A stretch of DNA of 41,304 nucleotides from Mediterranea sp. (in: CFB group bacteria) (lineage in GTDB: Bacteria; Bacteroidota; Bacteroidia; Bacteroidales; Bacteroidaceae): positions 1-41,304 of the forward strand of contig JAISIZ010000002.1 in the NCBI GenBank assembly GCA_031261785.1, in the 5' to 3' direction. The notes under the pieces are model-generated. The model saw nothing but the letters and a program-made list of their open reading frames with translations. It had not been told where the DNA came from and ran no database searches. Positions 7,583-18,038 of this stretch are shown one piece after another. Numbering within the stretch: the first letter of the stretch is position 1; each line of letters opens with the position of its first letter. A program made the translations under genes and the position numbers.

Positions 7583-8881
7583 ATGAGGACAGAACAGAAA
7601 GTGACGAAATTCATTCGGGAAGAGCGGCTCCTGGCCGACGGCGCACGCCCGTTGGTCGGCGTGAGCGGTGGCGCCGATTCGGTAGCTTTGCTGCGCATCC
7701 TCCACGCCGGCGGCTACCGCTGCGAGGCGGCCCACTGCAATTTCCGCCTGCGGGGCGAGGAAGCCGATAGGGACGAACGCTTCGTGGCCCAACTCTGCCA
7801 AGAGCTTGACATCCCCCTGCACGTCGCGCGTTTCGACACCGCGGAATACGCCGCCGAACGACAAATATCCATCGAGATGGCCGCCCGGGAGTTGCGGTAC
7901 GAATGGTTCGAGACCACACGGGAGCGCCTGGGGATGGACGCCATAGCCATCGCCCACCACCAGGACGACAGCGTGGAGACTATGCTGCTCAACCTCGTCA
8001 GGGGTACAGGCATAGCGGGCTTGCTCGGTATCCGCCCGCGCAACGGACACGTCGTGCGCCCCCTGCTATGCATAGACAGGGAGGAGATCGTGGATTACCT
8101 CGAAGGCATCGGACAAAAATACGTGACGGACAGCACCAACCTCGAGGACGAATATACCCGCAACAAGATTCGCCTCCGCTTGCTCCCCCTGCTGCGAGAA
8201 ATCAACCCGTCGATAGGACAGAGCCTGCTCGATACCGCCAGACACCTGCGCGAGGTGTACGCCGTATATAATAAGTATATAGCCGAAGCCCGGGCCAGAG
8301 TGACGACGCCCGAAGGCATACGCGTCGACGCCCTGCTGAATGAGGAAGCTCCGCAAGCCGTGCTGTTCGAGACCCTGCACCCCCTGGGATTCAACCCCTC
8401 GCGGATAGACGACATCATGCGGTCGCTCAACGGACAACCGGGCAAACGTTTCGCCAGCCCGAAATGGAACATACTGAAGGATCGTGAGTTGCTGATCATC
8501 GAACCCGCCGGAAAAAAAGAGGAGGAGGACGGCACCCCTCCCTTCAGGTTGGCCAGGGAAGAGCGGGATTTGACGCCCGACTTCGAGATACCCCAAGCGA
8601 AAAACGTGGCCTGCCTCGACGCCGACAAATTGGACGGAGTACTGACGTGCCGACGTTGGCGGGCGGGCGACACCTTCGTGCCCTTCGGCATGAAAGGGAA
8701 AAAACGGGTGAGCGACTTCCTCACCGACCGTAAATTATCCGTAGCCGCCAAGCAACGGCAATGGGTGCTCTGCTGCGGCGAACGCATCGCGTGGGTGATT
8801 GGCGAACGCATCGACAACCGCTTCCGCGTCGACGAAAATACCCGCCGGATAATCGTATATACCCTCGAAAAACAGGGGTGA
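7583..8881 (+). CDS. tilS: tRNA(Ile)-lysidine synthase
   Basis: A 432-residue enzyme that attaches lysine to C34 of the CAU-anticodon tRNA-Ile using ATP, so that it reads AUA. The PP-loop SGGADS is at residues 28-33, followed by 'HCNFRLRGEEADRDERFV' and 'AIAHHQDDSVETMLLNL', hallmark segments of TilS. The C-terminal region ('RRWRAGDTFVPFGMKGKKRVSDFLTDRK') matches the TilS tRNA-binding domain. I chose the ATG at 7583 (MRTEQKVTKF) because it begins the first conserved helix and lies just behind a -7 element; 33 further in-frame codons upstream look non-native. The gene diverges from the metal ATPase operon. Confidence 0.94.
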   Translation: MRTEQKVTKFIREERLLADGARPLVGVSGGADSVALLRILHAGGYRCEAAHCNFRLRGEEADRDERFVAQLCQELDIPLHVARFDTAEYAAERQISIEMAARELRYEWFETTRERLGMDAIAIAHHQDDSVETMLLNLVRGTGIAGLLGIRPRNGHVVRPLLCIDREEIVDYLEGIGQKYVTDSTNLEDEYTRNKIRLRLLPLLREINPSIGQSLLDTARHLREVYAVYNKYIAEARARVTTPEGIRVDALLNEEAPQAVLFETLHPLGFNPSRIDDIMRSLNGQPGKRFASPKWNILKDRELLIIEPAGKKEEEDGTPPFRLAREERDLTPDFEIPQAKNVACLDADKLDGVLTCRRWRAGDTFVPFGMKGKKRVSDFLTDRKLSVAAKQRQWVLCCGERIAWVIGERIDNRFRVDENTRRIIVYTLEKQG

Positions 8882-8905
8882 AATAGGGTTAAAACAGGCC
8901 ATAAA

Positions 8906-8928
8906 CGCTTTTTTATGAGAAAAAAGCG
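8906..8928. terminator. Hairpin after tilS, probable terminator
   Basis: CGCTTTTTT (8906-8914) and AAAAAAGCG (8920-8928) form a perfect 9-bp stem with a 5-nt loop, 24 nt after the tilS stop. No separate T tract follows, so it is a weak or atypical terminator. Confidence 0.4.
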
Positions 8929-8960
8929 CTCGATTAATGACGCGAATTAAAAACATTTGC

Positions 8961-8968
8961 TACCTTCG
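8961..8968 (+). promoter_or_regulatory. -7 promoter element of the rho operon
   Basis: TACCTTCG followed by CGGCG, the local -7 consensus. It would give rho a leader of roughly 135 nt. I found no well-spaced -33 element. Confidence 0.55.
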
Positions 8969-9035
8969 CGGCGTTGAAACAAACCACGTTTCAGCGTAAC
9001 ATCCCAAATCATTCTGTTTAAACCAAAACGCGTAC

Positions 9036-9074
9036 CCGCACCGTGGAGACCGTTTAAGTCACTCTTTCGTGCGG
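9036..9074 (+). promoter_or_regulatory. Hairpin with T-rich tail in the rho leader, possible attenuator
   Basis: CCGCAC (9036-9041) can pair with GTGCGG (9069-9074), followed by TTTTCATTTT, all between the promoter and the rho start codon. rho is autoregulated by leader attenuation in other bacteria; here that is only an inference from position and structure. Confidence 0.35.
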
Positions 9075-9110
9075 TTTTCATTTTAAAAACATTTATAAAT
9101 TATCATACGT

Positions 9111-11354
<2,244 letters not shown>

Positions 11355-11374
11355 AGGGGGGAAAGGGATAAACG

Positions 11375-12697
11375 ATGTTCGATAATCTAAGCGAACGGCT
11401 CGAACGGTCGTTCAAGATACTCAAGGGCGAAGGAAAGATCACCGAAATCAACGTCGCCGAAACGCTGAAGGACGTGCGCAAAGCCTTGCTCGACGCCGAC
11501 GTGAACTACAAGGTGGCCAAGACCTTCACCGACACCGTGAAGGAGAAGGCCCTGGGACAGAACGTGCTCACCTCCGTGAAACCCAGCCAGCTGATGGTGA
11601 AGATCGTCCACGACGAGCTGACCCTCCTGATGGGTGGCGAGACAGCCGAGATCAACGTCGACGCACGTCCCGCCGTCATACTCATGTCGGGCTTGCAAGG
11701 CTCGGGAAAGACCACCTTCTCGGGCAAGCTCGCCCGCATGTTGAAGACGAAGAAGAACCGCAGGCCCTTGCTCGTAGCCGCCGACGTCTACCGCCCCGCC
11801 GCCGTGGAACAACTCCGCGTGCTGGCCGAGCAGATAGGCGTGCCGATGTACTCCGAGCCGGAAAGCAAGAACCCCGTGGAAATTGCCCAGCACGCCATCC
11901 TGGAAGCCAAAGCGAAGGGATACGACCTCGTCATCGTCGACACCGCCGGCCGTCTGGCCGTCGACGAGCAGATGATGAACGAGATCGCCGCCATCAAGGA
12001 GGCCATACACCCCAACGAGATTCTCTTCGTCGTCGACTCCATGACCGGACAGGACGCCGTGAATACCGCCAAGGAGTTCAACGAGCGCCTCGACTTCGAC
12101 GGCGTGGTGCTCACCAAGCTCGACGGCGACACCCGTGGCGGTGCCGCGCTCTCCATCCGCTCGGTGGTGAACAAGCCCATCAAGTTTGTGGGAACGGGCG
12201 AGAAACTCGACGCCATCGACCAGTTCCACCCCGCCCGCATGGCCGACCGCATACTCGGCATGGGCGACATCGTGTCGCTCGTCGAACGCGCCCAGGAGCA
12301 GTACGACGAAGAAGAGGCCAAACGGCTGCAAAAGAAGATCGCCAAGAACCAGTTCGACTTCAACGACTTCCTCGGACAGCTGGCGCAAATCAAGAAGATG
12401 GGTAGCCTCAAGGAACTCGCCTCCATGATTCCCGGCGTGGGAAAGGCCATCAAGGACATCGACATCGACGACAACTCGCTCAAGAGCATCGAGGCCATCA
12501 TCTACTCCATGACCCCCGCCGAACGCTCCAACCCCGAGCTGCTGAACGGCTCGCGCAAGGCGCGCATCGCCAAGGGAAGCGGAACCGACATCCAAGAGGT
12601 GAACAGGCTCATCAAACAGTTCGACCAAACCCGCAAGATGATGAAGATGATGACCAGCGGCAAAATGGGCAAGATGATGCCGAAGATGAAAAGATAA
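11375..12697 (+). CDS. ffh: Signal recognition particle GTPase Ffh (SRP54)
   Basis: A 440-residue SRP protein that binds signal sequences of nascent inner-membrane proteins together with 4.5S RNA and docks on FtsY. The N helical bundle covers about 1-90. The G domain has the P-loop GLQGSGKTT (106-114), 'DTAGRLAVDE' and 'TKLDGDTRGGAALS', and the closing 'GTGEKLDAIDQFHP'. The Met-rich M domain (about 310-440) ends in 'MMKMMTSGKMGKMMPKMKR'. Its length is normal. It lies 20 nt after rho and 12 nt before folD in the same direction, which indicates cotranscription. No SRP RNA gene was seen in the window. Confidence 0.97.
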   Translation: MFDNLSERLERSFKILKGEGKITEINVAETLKDVRKALLDADVNYKVAKTFTDTVKEKALGQNVLTSVKPSQLMVKIVHDELTLLMGGETAEINVDARPAVILMSGLQGSGKTTFSGKLARMLKTKKNRRPLLVAADVYRPAAVEQLRVLAEQIGVPMYSEPESKNPVEIAQHAILEAKAKGYDLVIVDTAGRLAVDEQMMNEIAAIKEAIHPNEILFVVDSMTGQDAVNTAKEFNERLDFDGVVLTKLDGDTRGGAALSIRSVVNKPIKFVGTGEKLDAIDQFHPARMADRILGMGDIVSLVERAQEQYDEEEAKRLQKKIAKNQFDFNDFLGQLAQIKKMGSLKELASMIPGVGKAIKDIDIDDNSLKSIEAIIYSMTPAERSNPELLNGSRKARIAKGSGTDIQEVNRLIKQFDQTRKMMKMMTSGKMGKMMPKMKR

Positions 12698-12709
12698 TAG
12701 AATAACAAT

Positions 12710-13591
12710 ATGACATTGATAGACGGAAAAGCCATTTCCGAACAGATAAAGCAAGAGATCGCCGCCGAGGTAGCCCGGATAGTGGCCGAAGGTGGCAAGC
12801 GCCCGCATCTGGCCGCCATTCTCGTGGGGCACGACGGCGGAAGCGAGACCTACGTGGCCAACAAAGTGAAGGCGTGCGAGGTGTGCGGATTCAAGTCGAC
12901 CCTCATCCGTTACGAGAACGACGTGACGGAGGAGGAACTCCTCGCCAAGGTGCGCGAGCTGAACGCCGACACCGACGTGGACGGCTTCATCGTGCAACTG
13001 CCGCTGCCCGGACACATCTCCGAACAACGGGTGATCGAGACCATCGACTACCGCAAGGACGTGGACGGCTTCCACCCCATCAACGTGGGACGTATGTCCA
13101 TCGGCTTGCCCTGCTACATCTCGGCCACGCCCAACGGCATCCTCGAATTGCTCGGGCGTTACCACATCGAAACCTCGGGCAAGAAGTGCGTGGTGCTGGG
13201 GCGAAGCAACATCGTGGGCAAGCCCATGGCCTCCCTCATGATGCGGAAAGCCTATCCCGGCGACGCCACCGTGACCGTGTGCCACAGCCACAGCAAAGAC
13301 TTGGTGAAGGAGTGCCGGGAAGCCGACATCATCATCGCCGCCATGGGGCAACCCAACTTCGTGAAGGCCGACATGGTGAAAGAGGGAGCCGTAGTCATCG
13401 ACGTAGGCACCACCCGGGTGCCCGACGCTACGCGGAAGTCGGGCTTCAAGCTCACGGGCGACGTGAAGTTCGACGAGGTGTCGCCCCGATGCTCGTTCAT
13501 CACGCCCGTGCCGGGCGGCGTAGGTCCCATGACCATCGTGTCGCTGATGAAGAATACGTTGCTGGCCGGCACGAAAGCCATCTACCCCTGA
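12710..13591 (+). CDS. folD: Bifunctional methylenetetrahydrofolate dehydrogenase/cyclohydrolase
   Basis: A 293-residue cytosolic enzyme that oxidises 5,10-methylene-THF to methenyl-THF with NADP and hydrolyses it to 10-formyl-THF, feeding purine and formyl-Met synthesis. The catalytic segment '[14 protein letters not shown]' places Tyr48 and Lys52 where E. coli FolD has Tyr50 and Lys54. '[11 protein letters not shown]', '[12 protein letters not shown]', the nucleotide-binding '[14 protein letters not shown]' and the C-terminal '[12 protein letters not shown]' are all intact. It follows ffh by 12 nt and precedes the CapA-like gene by 3 nt. Confidence 0.97.
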   Translation: MTLIDGKAISEQIKQEIAAEVARIVAEGGKRPHLAAILVGHDGGSETYVANKVKACEVCGFKSTLIRYENDVTEEELLAKVRELNADTDVDGFIVQLPLPGHISEQRVIETIDYRKDVDGFHPINVGRMSIGLPCYISATPNGILELLGRYHIETSGKKCVVLGRSNIVGKPMASLMMRKAYPGDATVTVCHSHSKDLVKECREADIIIAAMGQPNFVKADMVKEGAVVIDVGTTRVPDATRKSGFKLTGDVKFDEVSPRCSFITPVPGGVGPMTIVSLMKNTLLAGTKAIYP

Positions 13592-13594
13592 GCG

Positions 13595-14746
13595 ATGCGA
13601 CAACTCCTGCTACTCCTGATCACGATTCTCCCTTTAGCCTGCGCCGCGCAGCCGCAGGCAAAGGGAGATTCCGTATCTACCCCTCCGACGACGCGGGCCG
13701 ATACGCTCAGCCTCCTCTTCGTGGGCGATCTCATGCAACACCAAGCGCAGATCGATGCCGCGCGCACCCCCTCGGGCGGCTACGATTATTCGCCCTGCTT
13801 CGCCCTCGTCGAGGACGACGTGCGACGCGCCGACTGGGCGGTGGCCAACCTCGAGGTCACCCTGGCCGGCAAGCCTTACAAAGGCTATCCTGCCTTCAGC
13901 GCTCCCGACGAGTTTCTCGCCGCCATCCATGAGGCGGGCTTCGACGTGCTCGTCACCGCCAACAACCACAGCCTCGACCGCGGCCGCAAGGGGCTGGAAC
14001 GCACCATCCAACTGCTCGACTCCCTGCGCATGCCCCATGCCGGCACTTACGCCAGCGCCACCAGCCGGGCCGCGCGATACCCGCTCCTGCTCGAGAAGAA
14101 AGGCATACGCGTCGGCCTGCTCAACTATACGTATGGCACCAACGGCCTCGCCGTCAGCCCGCCCAACGTGGTGAACTATATCGACACCGCGCTCATCGCC
14201 CGCGACATAGCGGCCTGCCAAGCCATGCGCCCCGACGTCATCATCGCCTGCATGCACTGGGGCGTGGAATACCAGTCGAACCCAAGCCGGGAGCAAAAGC
14301 GACTGGCCGATTGGCTCCTCGAAAAGGGCGTGGACCACATCATCGGATCACATCCGCACGTGGCGCAACCCATCGAAGTACGCACCGACAGCCTGACGCG
14401 GAAGAAGCATCTCGTTGTCTACTCCTTGGGGAACTACATCTCCAACATGTCCGCCCGGAACACCGACGGAGGCCTGACCGTCCGTATGTACTTGGTGAAA
14501 GATTCCGTCTCCACACGCCTTGTCGCCTCCGACTACAGCTTGGTGTGGACGGCACGTCCCGCCCAAACGGGAGAGAAGAATTACCAACTCATCCCTATCG
14601 ACGCGCCCCTCGACTCCATCCGTTCCGCGCCCATCGACTCCCTTCCCCAGGCGGCGCGCGATTCGCTAAAACTCTTCGCAAAGACTACCCGCGCCCTCCT
14701 CGAGAAGTACAACCAAGGCATCCGGGAACGGCTCCCCCAACAATAA
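13595..14746 (+). CDS. CapA/PgsA-like exported metallophosphatase-fold protein
   Basis: A 383-residue protein with an N-terminal signal peptide (about 1-18; Cys16 could be a weak lipobox). The body is a CapA (poly-gamma-glutamate capsule synthesis) domain with the calcineurin-like metal-site segments 'LLFVGDLMQHQ' (near 40), 'ANLEVTLAG', 'VTANNHSLDRG', 'MHWGVEY' and 'IIGSHPHVAQPIE'. CapA homologues are widespread in bacteria without a poly-glutamate capsule, and no capB or capC is nearby, so capsule synthesis is not implied; an envelope phosphoesterase role is possible. It is the last gene of the rho-ffh-folD run, starting 3 nt after folD. I see no convincing terminator between its stop and the tRNA promoter at 14771. 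Confidence 0.88.
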   Translation: MRQLLLLLITILPLACAAQPQAKGDSVSTPPTTRADTLSLLFVGDLMQHQAQIDAARTPSGGYDYSPCFALVEDDVRRADWAVANLEVTLAGKPYKGYPAFSAPDEFLAAIHEAGFDVLVTANNHSLDRGRKGLERTIQLLDSLRMPHAGTYASATSRAARYPLLLEKKGIRVGLLNYTYGTNGLAVSPPNVVNYIDTALIARDIAACQAMRPDVIIACMHWGVEYQSNPSREQKRLADWLLEKGVDHIIGSHPHVAQPIEVRTDSLTRKKHLVVYSLGNYISNMSARNTDGGLTVRMYLVKDSVSTRLVASDYSLVWTARPAQTGEKNYQLIPIDAPLDSIRSAPIDSLPQAARDSLKLFAKTTRALLEKYNQGIRERLPQQ

Positions 14747-14770
14747 TAAAGCAAAAAAACAGCCTATTCT

Positions 14771-14801
14771 TTTGTCGGTTTCGACAGAATACCTATCTTT
14801 G
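14771..14801 (+). promoter_or_regulatory. Promoter of tRNA-His
   Basis: A -33 TTTG (14771-14774) and a -7 TATCTTTG (14794-14801) separated by 19 nt, a full match to the Bacteroidales consensus. Transcription would start about 25 nt before the mature tRNA. Confidence 0.8.
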
Positions 14802-14830
14802 CACCGCATTTGAAGGAATGCGACATAGAT

Positions 14831-14905
14831 GGTGGATGTAGTTCAGTTGGTTAGAGCGTCAGATTGTGGTTCTGAATGTCGCCGGTTCGAGTCCGGTCTT
14901 CCACC
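14831..14905 (+). tRNA. tRNA-His (anticodon GTG)
   Basis: A cloverleaf is readable: acceptor GTGGATG (14832-14838) with CTTCCAC ending at 14904 (one T-T mismatch), a D arm containing TTCAGTTGGTTAGA, an anticodon loop TTGTGGT with GTG at 14866-14868, and a T loop GGTTCGAGTCC. The extra G at 14831 opposite C14905 is the G-1 identity base of tRNA-His. The 3' CCA is not encoded. Confidence 0.95.
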
Positions 14906-14944
14906 CGCTTGTAAAATGACTACGTGCGGAATTATTTAAAATCT

Positions 14945-14980
14945 AAGAAGCGGGATGCTGGTATCAGTATCCCGCTTCTT
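14945..14980 (+). terminator. Strong terminator after tRNA-His
   Basis: AAGAAGCGGGAT (14945-14956) pairs perfectly with ATCCCGCTTCTT (14969-14980), a 12-bp stem with a 12-nt loop, followed by GCCTTTTCGTTT. It ends the tRNA transcript 40 nt downstream and separates it from the next gene. Confidence 0.88.
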
Positions 14981-15007
14981 GCCTTTTCGTTTCCGGGTTT
15001 TTATTCC

Positions 15008-15015
15008 TATCTTCG
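15008..15015 (+). promoter_or_regulatory. -7 promoter element of the YidE/AspT-like gene
   Basis: TATCTTCG followed by CGGCC, with a possible TTCG -33 element at 14986-14989 (18-nt spacing). It lies 30 nt before the start codon. Confidence 0.55.
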
Positions 15016-15045
15016 CGGCCTGAAACCAAAAAGTATTTCAAAGGT

Positions 15046-16644
15046 ATGTTTGCTAACTTATTGCATTTTTCCTATTTCTCGCTTTTCCTCATTGTCGCGT
15101 TAGGCTTCATGTTGGGGCGGATTAAGATAAAAGGCTTGTCGCTCGACGTGTCGGCCGTAATATTCGTCGCCCTCATTTTTGGCCACTACGGCGTAGTCAT
15201 CCCCAAGGAGCTTGGGAATTTCGGATTGGTCCTGTTCATCTTCACCATCGGCATCCAGGCCGGTCCCGGATTCTTCGACTCCTTTCGTAGCAAGGGCAAG
15301 ACACTCATCGGCATCACGCTGCTTATCGTCGCTTCGGCCTGCCTCACGGCATTGGGCATGAAATACCTGTTCGACGTCGACACGCCAAGCCTGGTCGGCC
15401 TCATCGCCGGGGCGCTCACCAGCACGCCCGGACTGGCCGTAGCCATCGACAGCACCCATTCGCCGCTGGCCTCCATCGCCTACGGTATCGCCTACCCGTT
15501 TGGCGTCATCGGCGTCATCCTCTTCGTGAAACTGCTGCCCAAGCTGACGCGTGTCGACCTCGACAAGGAAGCCCGACGGCTGGAGCAGGAACGGCGAGGG
15601 AAATTCCCCGAGCTGAAGACCTGCATGTTCCACGTCACCAACGCCTCCGTGTTCAACAGGAGCCTGATGCAGATCAACGCCCGCTCCATGACGGGAGCCG
15701 TCATCTCCCGCCTGAAGCACGGCGACGAGATTGTCATCCCCAAGGCATACACCGTGCTGCGTGAGGGCGACCTGCTGCAAGCGGTGGGGAGCGAGGAGGC
15801 GCTGGAACAGCTGGCGCTGCTGATCGGCGACCGCGAGGAAGGCAAACTGCCATTGGGCAAGGCGCAAGAGATCGAATCGTTGCTGCTCACCAAGAAGGAC
15901 ATGATCAACAAGCAGATCGGCGACCTCAACCTCCAAGGCAACTTCGGCTGCACGGTGACGCGCGTACGCCGAAGCGGCATCGACCTCTCACCCTCGCCCG
16001 ACCTGGAGCTGAAGTTTGGCGACAAGCTGATGGTGGTGGGCGAACGGGAAGGCATCAAGGGCATGGCACGCCTGCTGGGCAACAACGCCAAGCGCCTGTC
16101 CGACACCGATTTCTTCCCCATCGCCACGGGTATCGTATTGGGCGTGCTGTTCGGGCAACTCAACATCTCGTTCTCGGACACCATCTCCTTCTCGCCCGGA
16201 CTGACGGGCGGCGTGCTGATGATGGCACTCTTCCTCAGCGCCGTGGGAAAGACGGGACCCATCATCTGGTCCATGTCGGGGCCGGCCAACCAACTGCTCA
16301 GGCAGATGGGATTGCTACTCTTCCTCGCCGAGGTAGGCACGTCGGCCGGCGTGAAGCTGGTAGAGACGTTCCAGGAAAGCGGATGGATGCTGTTCGGCGT
16401 AGGCGCTATCATCACGCTGGTGCCCATGATCGTGGCCGTCATCGTGGGACGATGGGTGCTCCGCATCGACATGCTCGACCTCCTGGGCACCATCACCGGC
16501 GGCATGACGAGCACGCCGGGCCTGGCCGCCGCCGACTCCATGGTCGACAGCAACATCCCGGGCGTGGCCTACGCCACGGTGTACCCCATCGCGATGGTAT
16601 TCCTCATCCTCTTCATACAAGTCATCGCCTCCATCATCGTCTGA
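15046..16644 (+). CDS. AspT/YidE/YbjL-family membrane antiporter with two TrkA-C domains
   Basis: A 532-residue inner-membrane protein. Two homologous halves of about five membrane helices each (about 1-175 and 355-532) carry the paired signature 'ALTSTPGLAVAIDS' and 'GGMTSTPGLAAADS', the duplicated AspT/YidE antiporter domain. Between them are two cytosolic TrkA-C-like domains (about 195-270 and 280-350: 'VLREGDLLQAVGSEEALEQL', 'LELKFGDKLMVVGEREGIKGM'). AspT of Tetragenococcus exchanges aspartate for alanine; succinate or other carboxylate exchange has been suggested for relatives. The substrate here is unknown, and no decarboxylase or carboxylate gene is adjacent. It has its own promoter. 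Confidence 0.92.
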   Translation: MFANLLHFSYFSLFLIVALGFMLGRIKIKGLSLDVSAVIFVALIFGHYGVVIPKELGNFGLVLFIFTIGIQAGPGFFDSFRSKGKTLIGITLLIVASACLTALGMKYLFDVDTPSLVGLIAGALTSTPGLAVAIDSTHSPLASIAYGIAYPFGVIGVILFVKLLPKLTRVDLDKEARRLEQERRGKFPELKTCMFHVTNASVFNRSLMQINARSMTGAVISRLKHGDEIVIPKAYTVLREGDLLQAVGSEEALEQLALLIGDREEGKLPLGKAQEIESLLLTKKDMINKQIGDLNLQGNFGCTVTRVRRSGIDLSPSPDLELKFGDKLMVVGEREGIKGMARLLGNNAKRLSDTDFFPIATGIVLGVLFGQLNISFSDTISFSPGLTGGVLMMALFLSAVGKTGPIIWSMSGPANQLLRQMGLLLFLAEVGTSAGVKLVETFQESGWMLFGVGAIITLVPMIVAVIVGRWVLRIDMLDLLGTITGGMTSTPGLAAADSMVDSNIPGVAYATVYPIAMVFLILFIQVIASIIV

Positions 16645-16669
16645 CCCCGAAAATACCTAAATATAGGGA

Positions 16670-16700
16670 TTGTTTCCTACCGGAATATTCCGTTTATTCG
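16670..16700 (+). promoter_or_regulatory. Promoter of the hemerythrin-LuxR operon with a palindrome in its spacer
   Basis: TTG (16670-16672) and TTTATTCG (16693-16700, a weak -7 match followed by CGG) are separated by 20 nt. The perfect 12-bp palindrome CGGAATATTCCG (16681-16692) fills the half of that spacer next to the -7 element. A protein bound there would overlap RNA polymerase. The -7 assignment is tentative. Confidence 0.45.
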
Positions 16701-16724
16701 CGGTCGAATCATATATAATAGGTA

Positions 16725-17426
16725 ATGGATAAACTACAACGATACAAGCCTTCGGATAAGATGATCGATCTTATCAGCGATAACTATTCGCTCCTGCAAG
16801 TGATGAGCCGCTTCGGGCTGTCGCTCGGCTTTGGCGAGAAGACGGTACGCGAAGTCTGCGAAATCAACAACGTGCACTGCCCCACCTTCCTGGCCGTGGT
16901 GAACTTCACCGCCGACGGATATTCGCAGATGGACGGCAAGACGCCCGACATCTCCATCCCCGCGCTCATCGACTACCTGAAGCAAGCCCACCTCTTCTTC
17001 CTCGACTTCTACTTGCCAGCCATCCGCCGCAAGCTCACCGAAGCCATCGACACCCACAACGAGGTGGCCTTCCTCATCCTCAAGTTCTTCGACGAATACA
17101 CCGACGAAGTGCGTAAACACATGAACTACGAGGACCAGACCGTCTTCAAGTACGTCGACGCCCTGATGCGGGGACAGGTGCCCAGACACTTCCAGATCAC
17201 CACCTTCTCCAGGCACCACGACCAAGTGGGCGAGAAGCTCACCGAGCTGAAGAACATCATTATCAAATACTGTCCCGCCAAAGACAACGAAAACCTGCTC
17301 AACGCCGCCCTTTTCGACATCTACGAGTGCGAGGCCGAGCTGGAATCGCACTGCAGGGTGGAAGATTACATCTTCGTGCCCGCCATCGTGGATCTGGAAA
17401 GGAGGGTGAAGGCGCATGAAGAATAG
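16725..17426 (+). CDS. Hemerythrin-domain protein (RIC/ScdA-like), probable di-iron sensor or repair protein
   Basis: A 233-residue cytosolic protein. Residues 10-62 ('SLLQVMSRFGLSLGFGEKTVREVC') resemble the ScdA/RIC N-terminal domain but lack its usual Cys-Cys pair. Residues 75-225 form a hemerythrin-like four-helix bundle with His89, the His132-x3-Glu136 pair, His164/165, and His209-x3-Glu213, suited to bind a di-iron centre. RIC/YtfE proteins handle nitric oxide or repair iron-sulfur clusters; other hemerythrins bind O2. The stop codon lies inside the next gene, an 11-nt overlap, so it is translationally coupled to a LuxR-type regulator. A sensing role for that regulator is an inference from this coupling. 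Confidence 0.85.
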   Translation: MDKLQRYKPSDKMIDLISDNYSLLQVMSRFGLSLGFGEKTVREVCEINNVHCPTFLAVVNFTADGYSQMDGKTPDISIPALIDYLKQAHLFFLDFYLPAIRRKLTEAIDTHNEVAFLILKFFDEYTDEVRKHMNYEDQTVFKYVDALMRGQVPRHFQITTFSRHHDQVGEKLTELKNIIIKYCPAKDNENLLNAALFDIYECEAELESHCRVEDYIFVPAIVDLERRVKAHEE

Positions 17427-18030
17427 CGAAACCATCAAGGTAGCCATCGCCGAGACCTCCGTCATCATACGCAGCGGGCTGACCTCCGTGCTGAAGCGCC
17501 TGCCCAACGTCAGGGTGCAACCCATCGAGATCCTCACCGTCGAAGCCCTGCATGAATGCCTGCGGACGCAGAATCTCGACATGCTGATCGTCAATCCCTC
17601 TTTCGGCGACTATTTCGACGTCCCCAAGTTCCGGACCGAGATGTCGAACAGGCGGATACGCCTCATCGCCCTGGTCACTTCGTACGTCGATACCACGCTG
17701 CTCAGCAAGTACGACGCCTCGATATTCATCTTCGACAACCTCGATGCCCTCGCCGGGAAGATAGCCGGCCTCATCGACGCGCCCGAAGAGACCGAAGAGG
17801 AAAACGAAAACCAAGACGCCCTAAGCCAACGCGAGAAAGAGATCGTGGTCTGCGTGGTGAAAGGAATGACCAACAAGGAGATAGCCGAAAGCCTCTTCCT
17901 GTCCATCCACACGGTGATCACCCATCGGCGCAACATCAGCAAGAAACTGCAAATACACAGTGCCGCCGGACTGACCATCTACGCCATCGTGAACAAGCTG
18001 GTCGCGCTAAGCGACGTGAAAGATTTATAA
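17416..18030 (+). CDS. LuxR/NarL-type transcription factor with degenerate receiver domain
   Basis: A 204-residue protein. Residues 7-115 have the fold pattern of a response-regulator receiver, but the key residues are gone: the acidic pair near the start reads 'KVAIAETS', the phosphoacceptor Asp is Asn60 ('LDMLIVNPSF'), and the conserved Lys after strand 5 is missing ('SIFIFDNLDA'). The Thr/Ser of strand 4 ('LVTSY') remains. An acidic linker (about 123-135, EETEEENENQD) leads to an intact LuxR helix-turn-helix (about 137-195, 'LSQREKEIVVCVVKGMTNKEIAESLFLSIHTVITHRRNI'). Phosphorylation control is therefore unlikely, and no histidine kinase is adjacent. It overlaps the hemerythrin gene by 11 nt. 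Confidence 0.9.
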   Translation: MKNSETIKVAIAETSVIIRSGLTSVLKRLPNVRVQPIEILTVEALHECLRTQNLDMLIVNPSFGDYFDVPKFRTEMSNRRIRLIALVTSYVDTTLLSKYDASIFIFDNLDALAGKIAGLIDAPEETEEENENQDALSQREKEIVVCVVKGMTNKEIAESLFLSIHTVITHRRNISKKLQIHSAAGLTIYAIVNKLVALSDVKDL

Positions 18031-18038
18031 TCGCTGAT

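Noticed and set aside
11387..13603. 738-codon minus-strand frame opposite ffh and folD
   Set aside because: It is His/Val/Gly-rich with no domain and spans two well-supported genes on the other strand.
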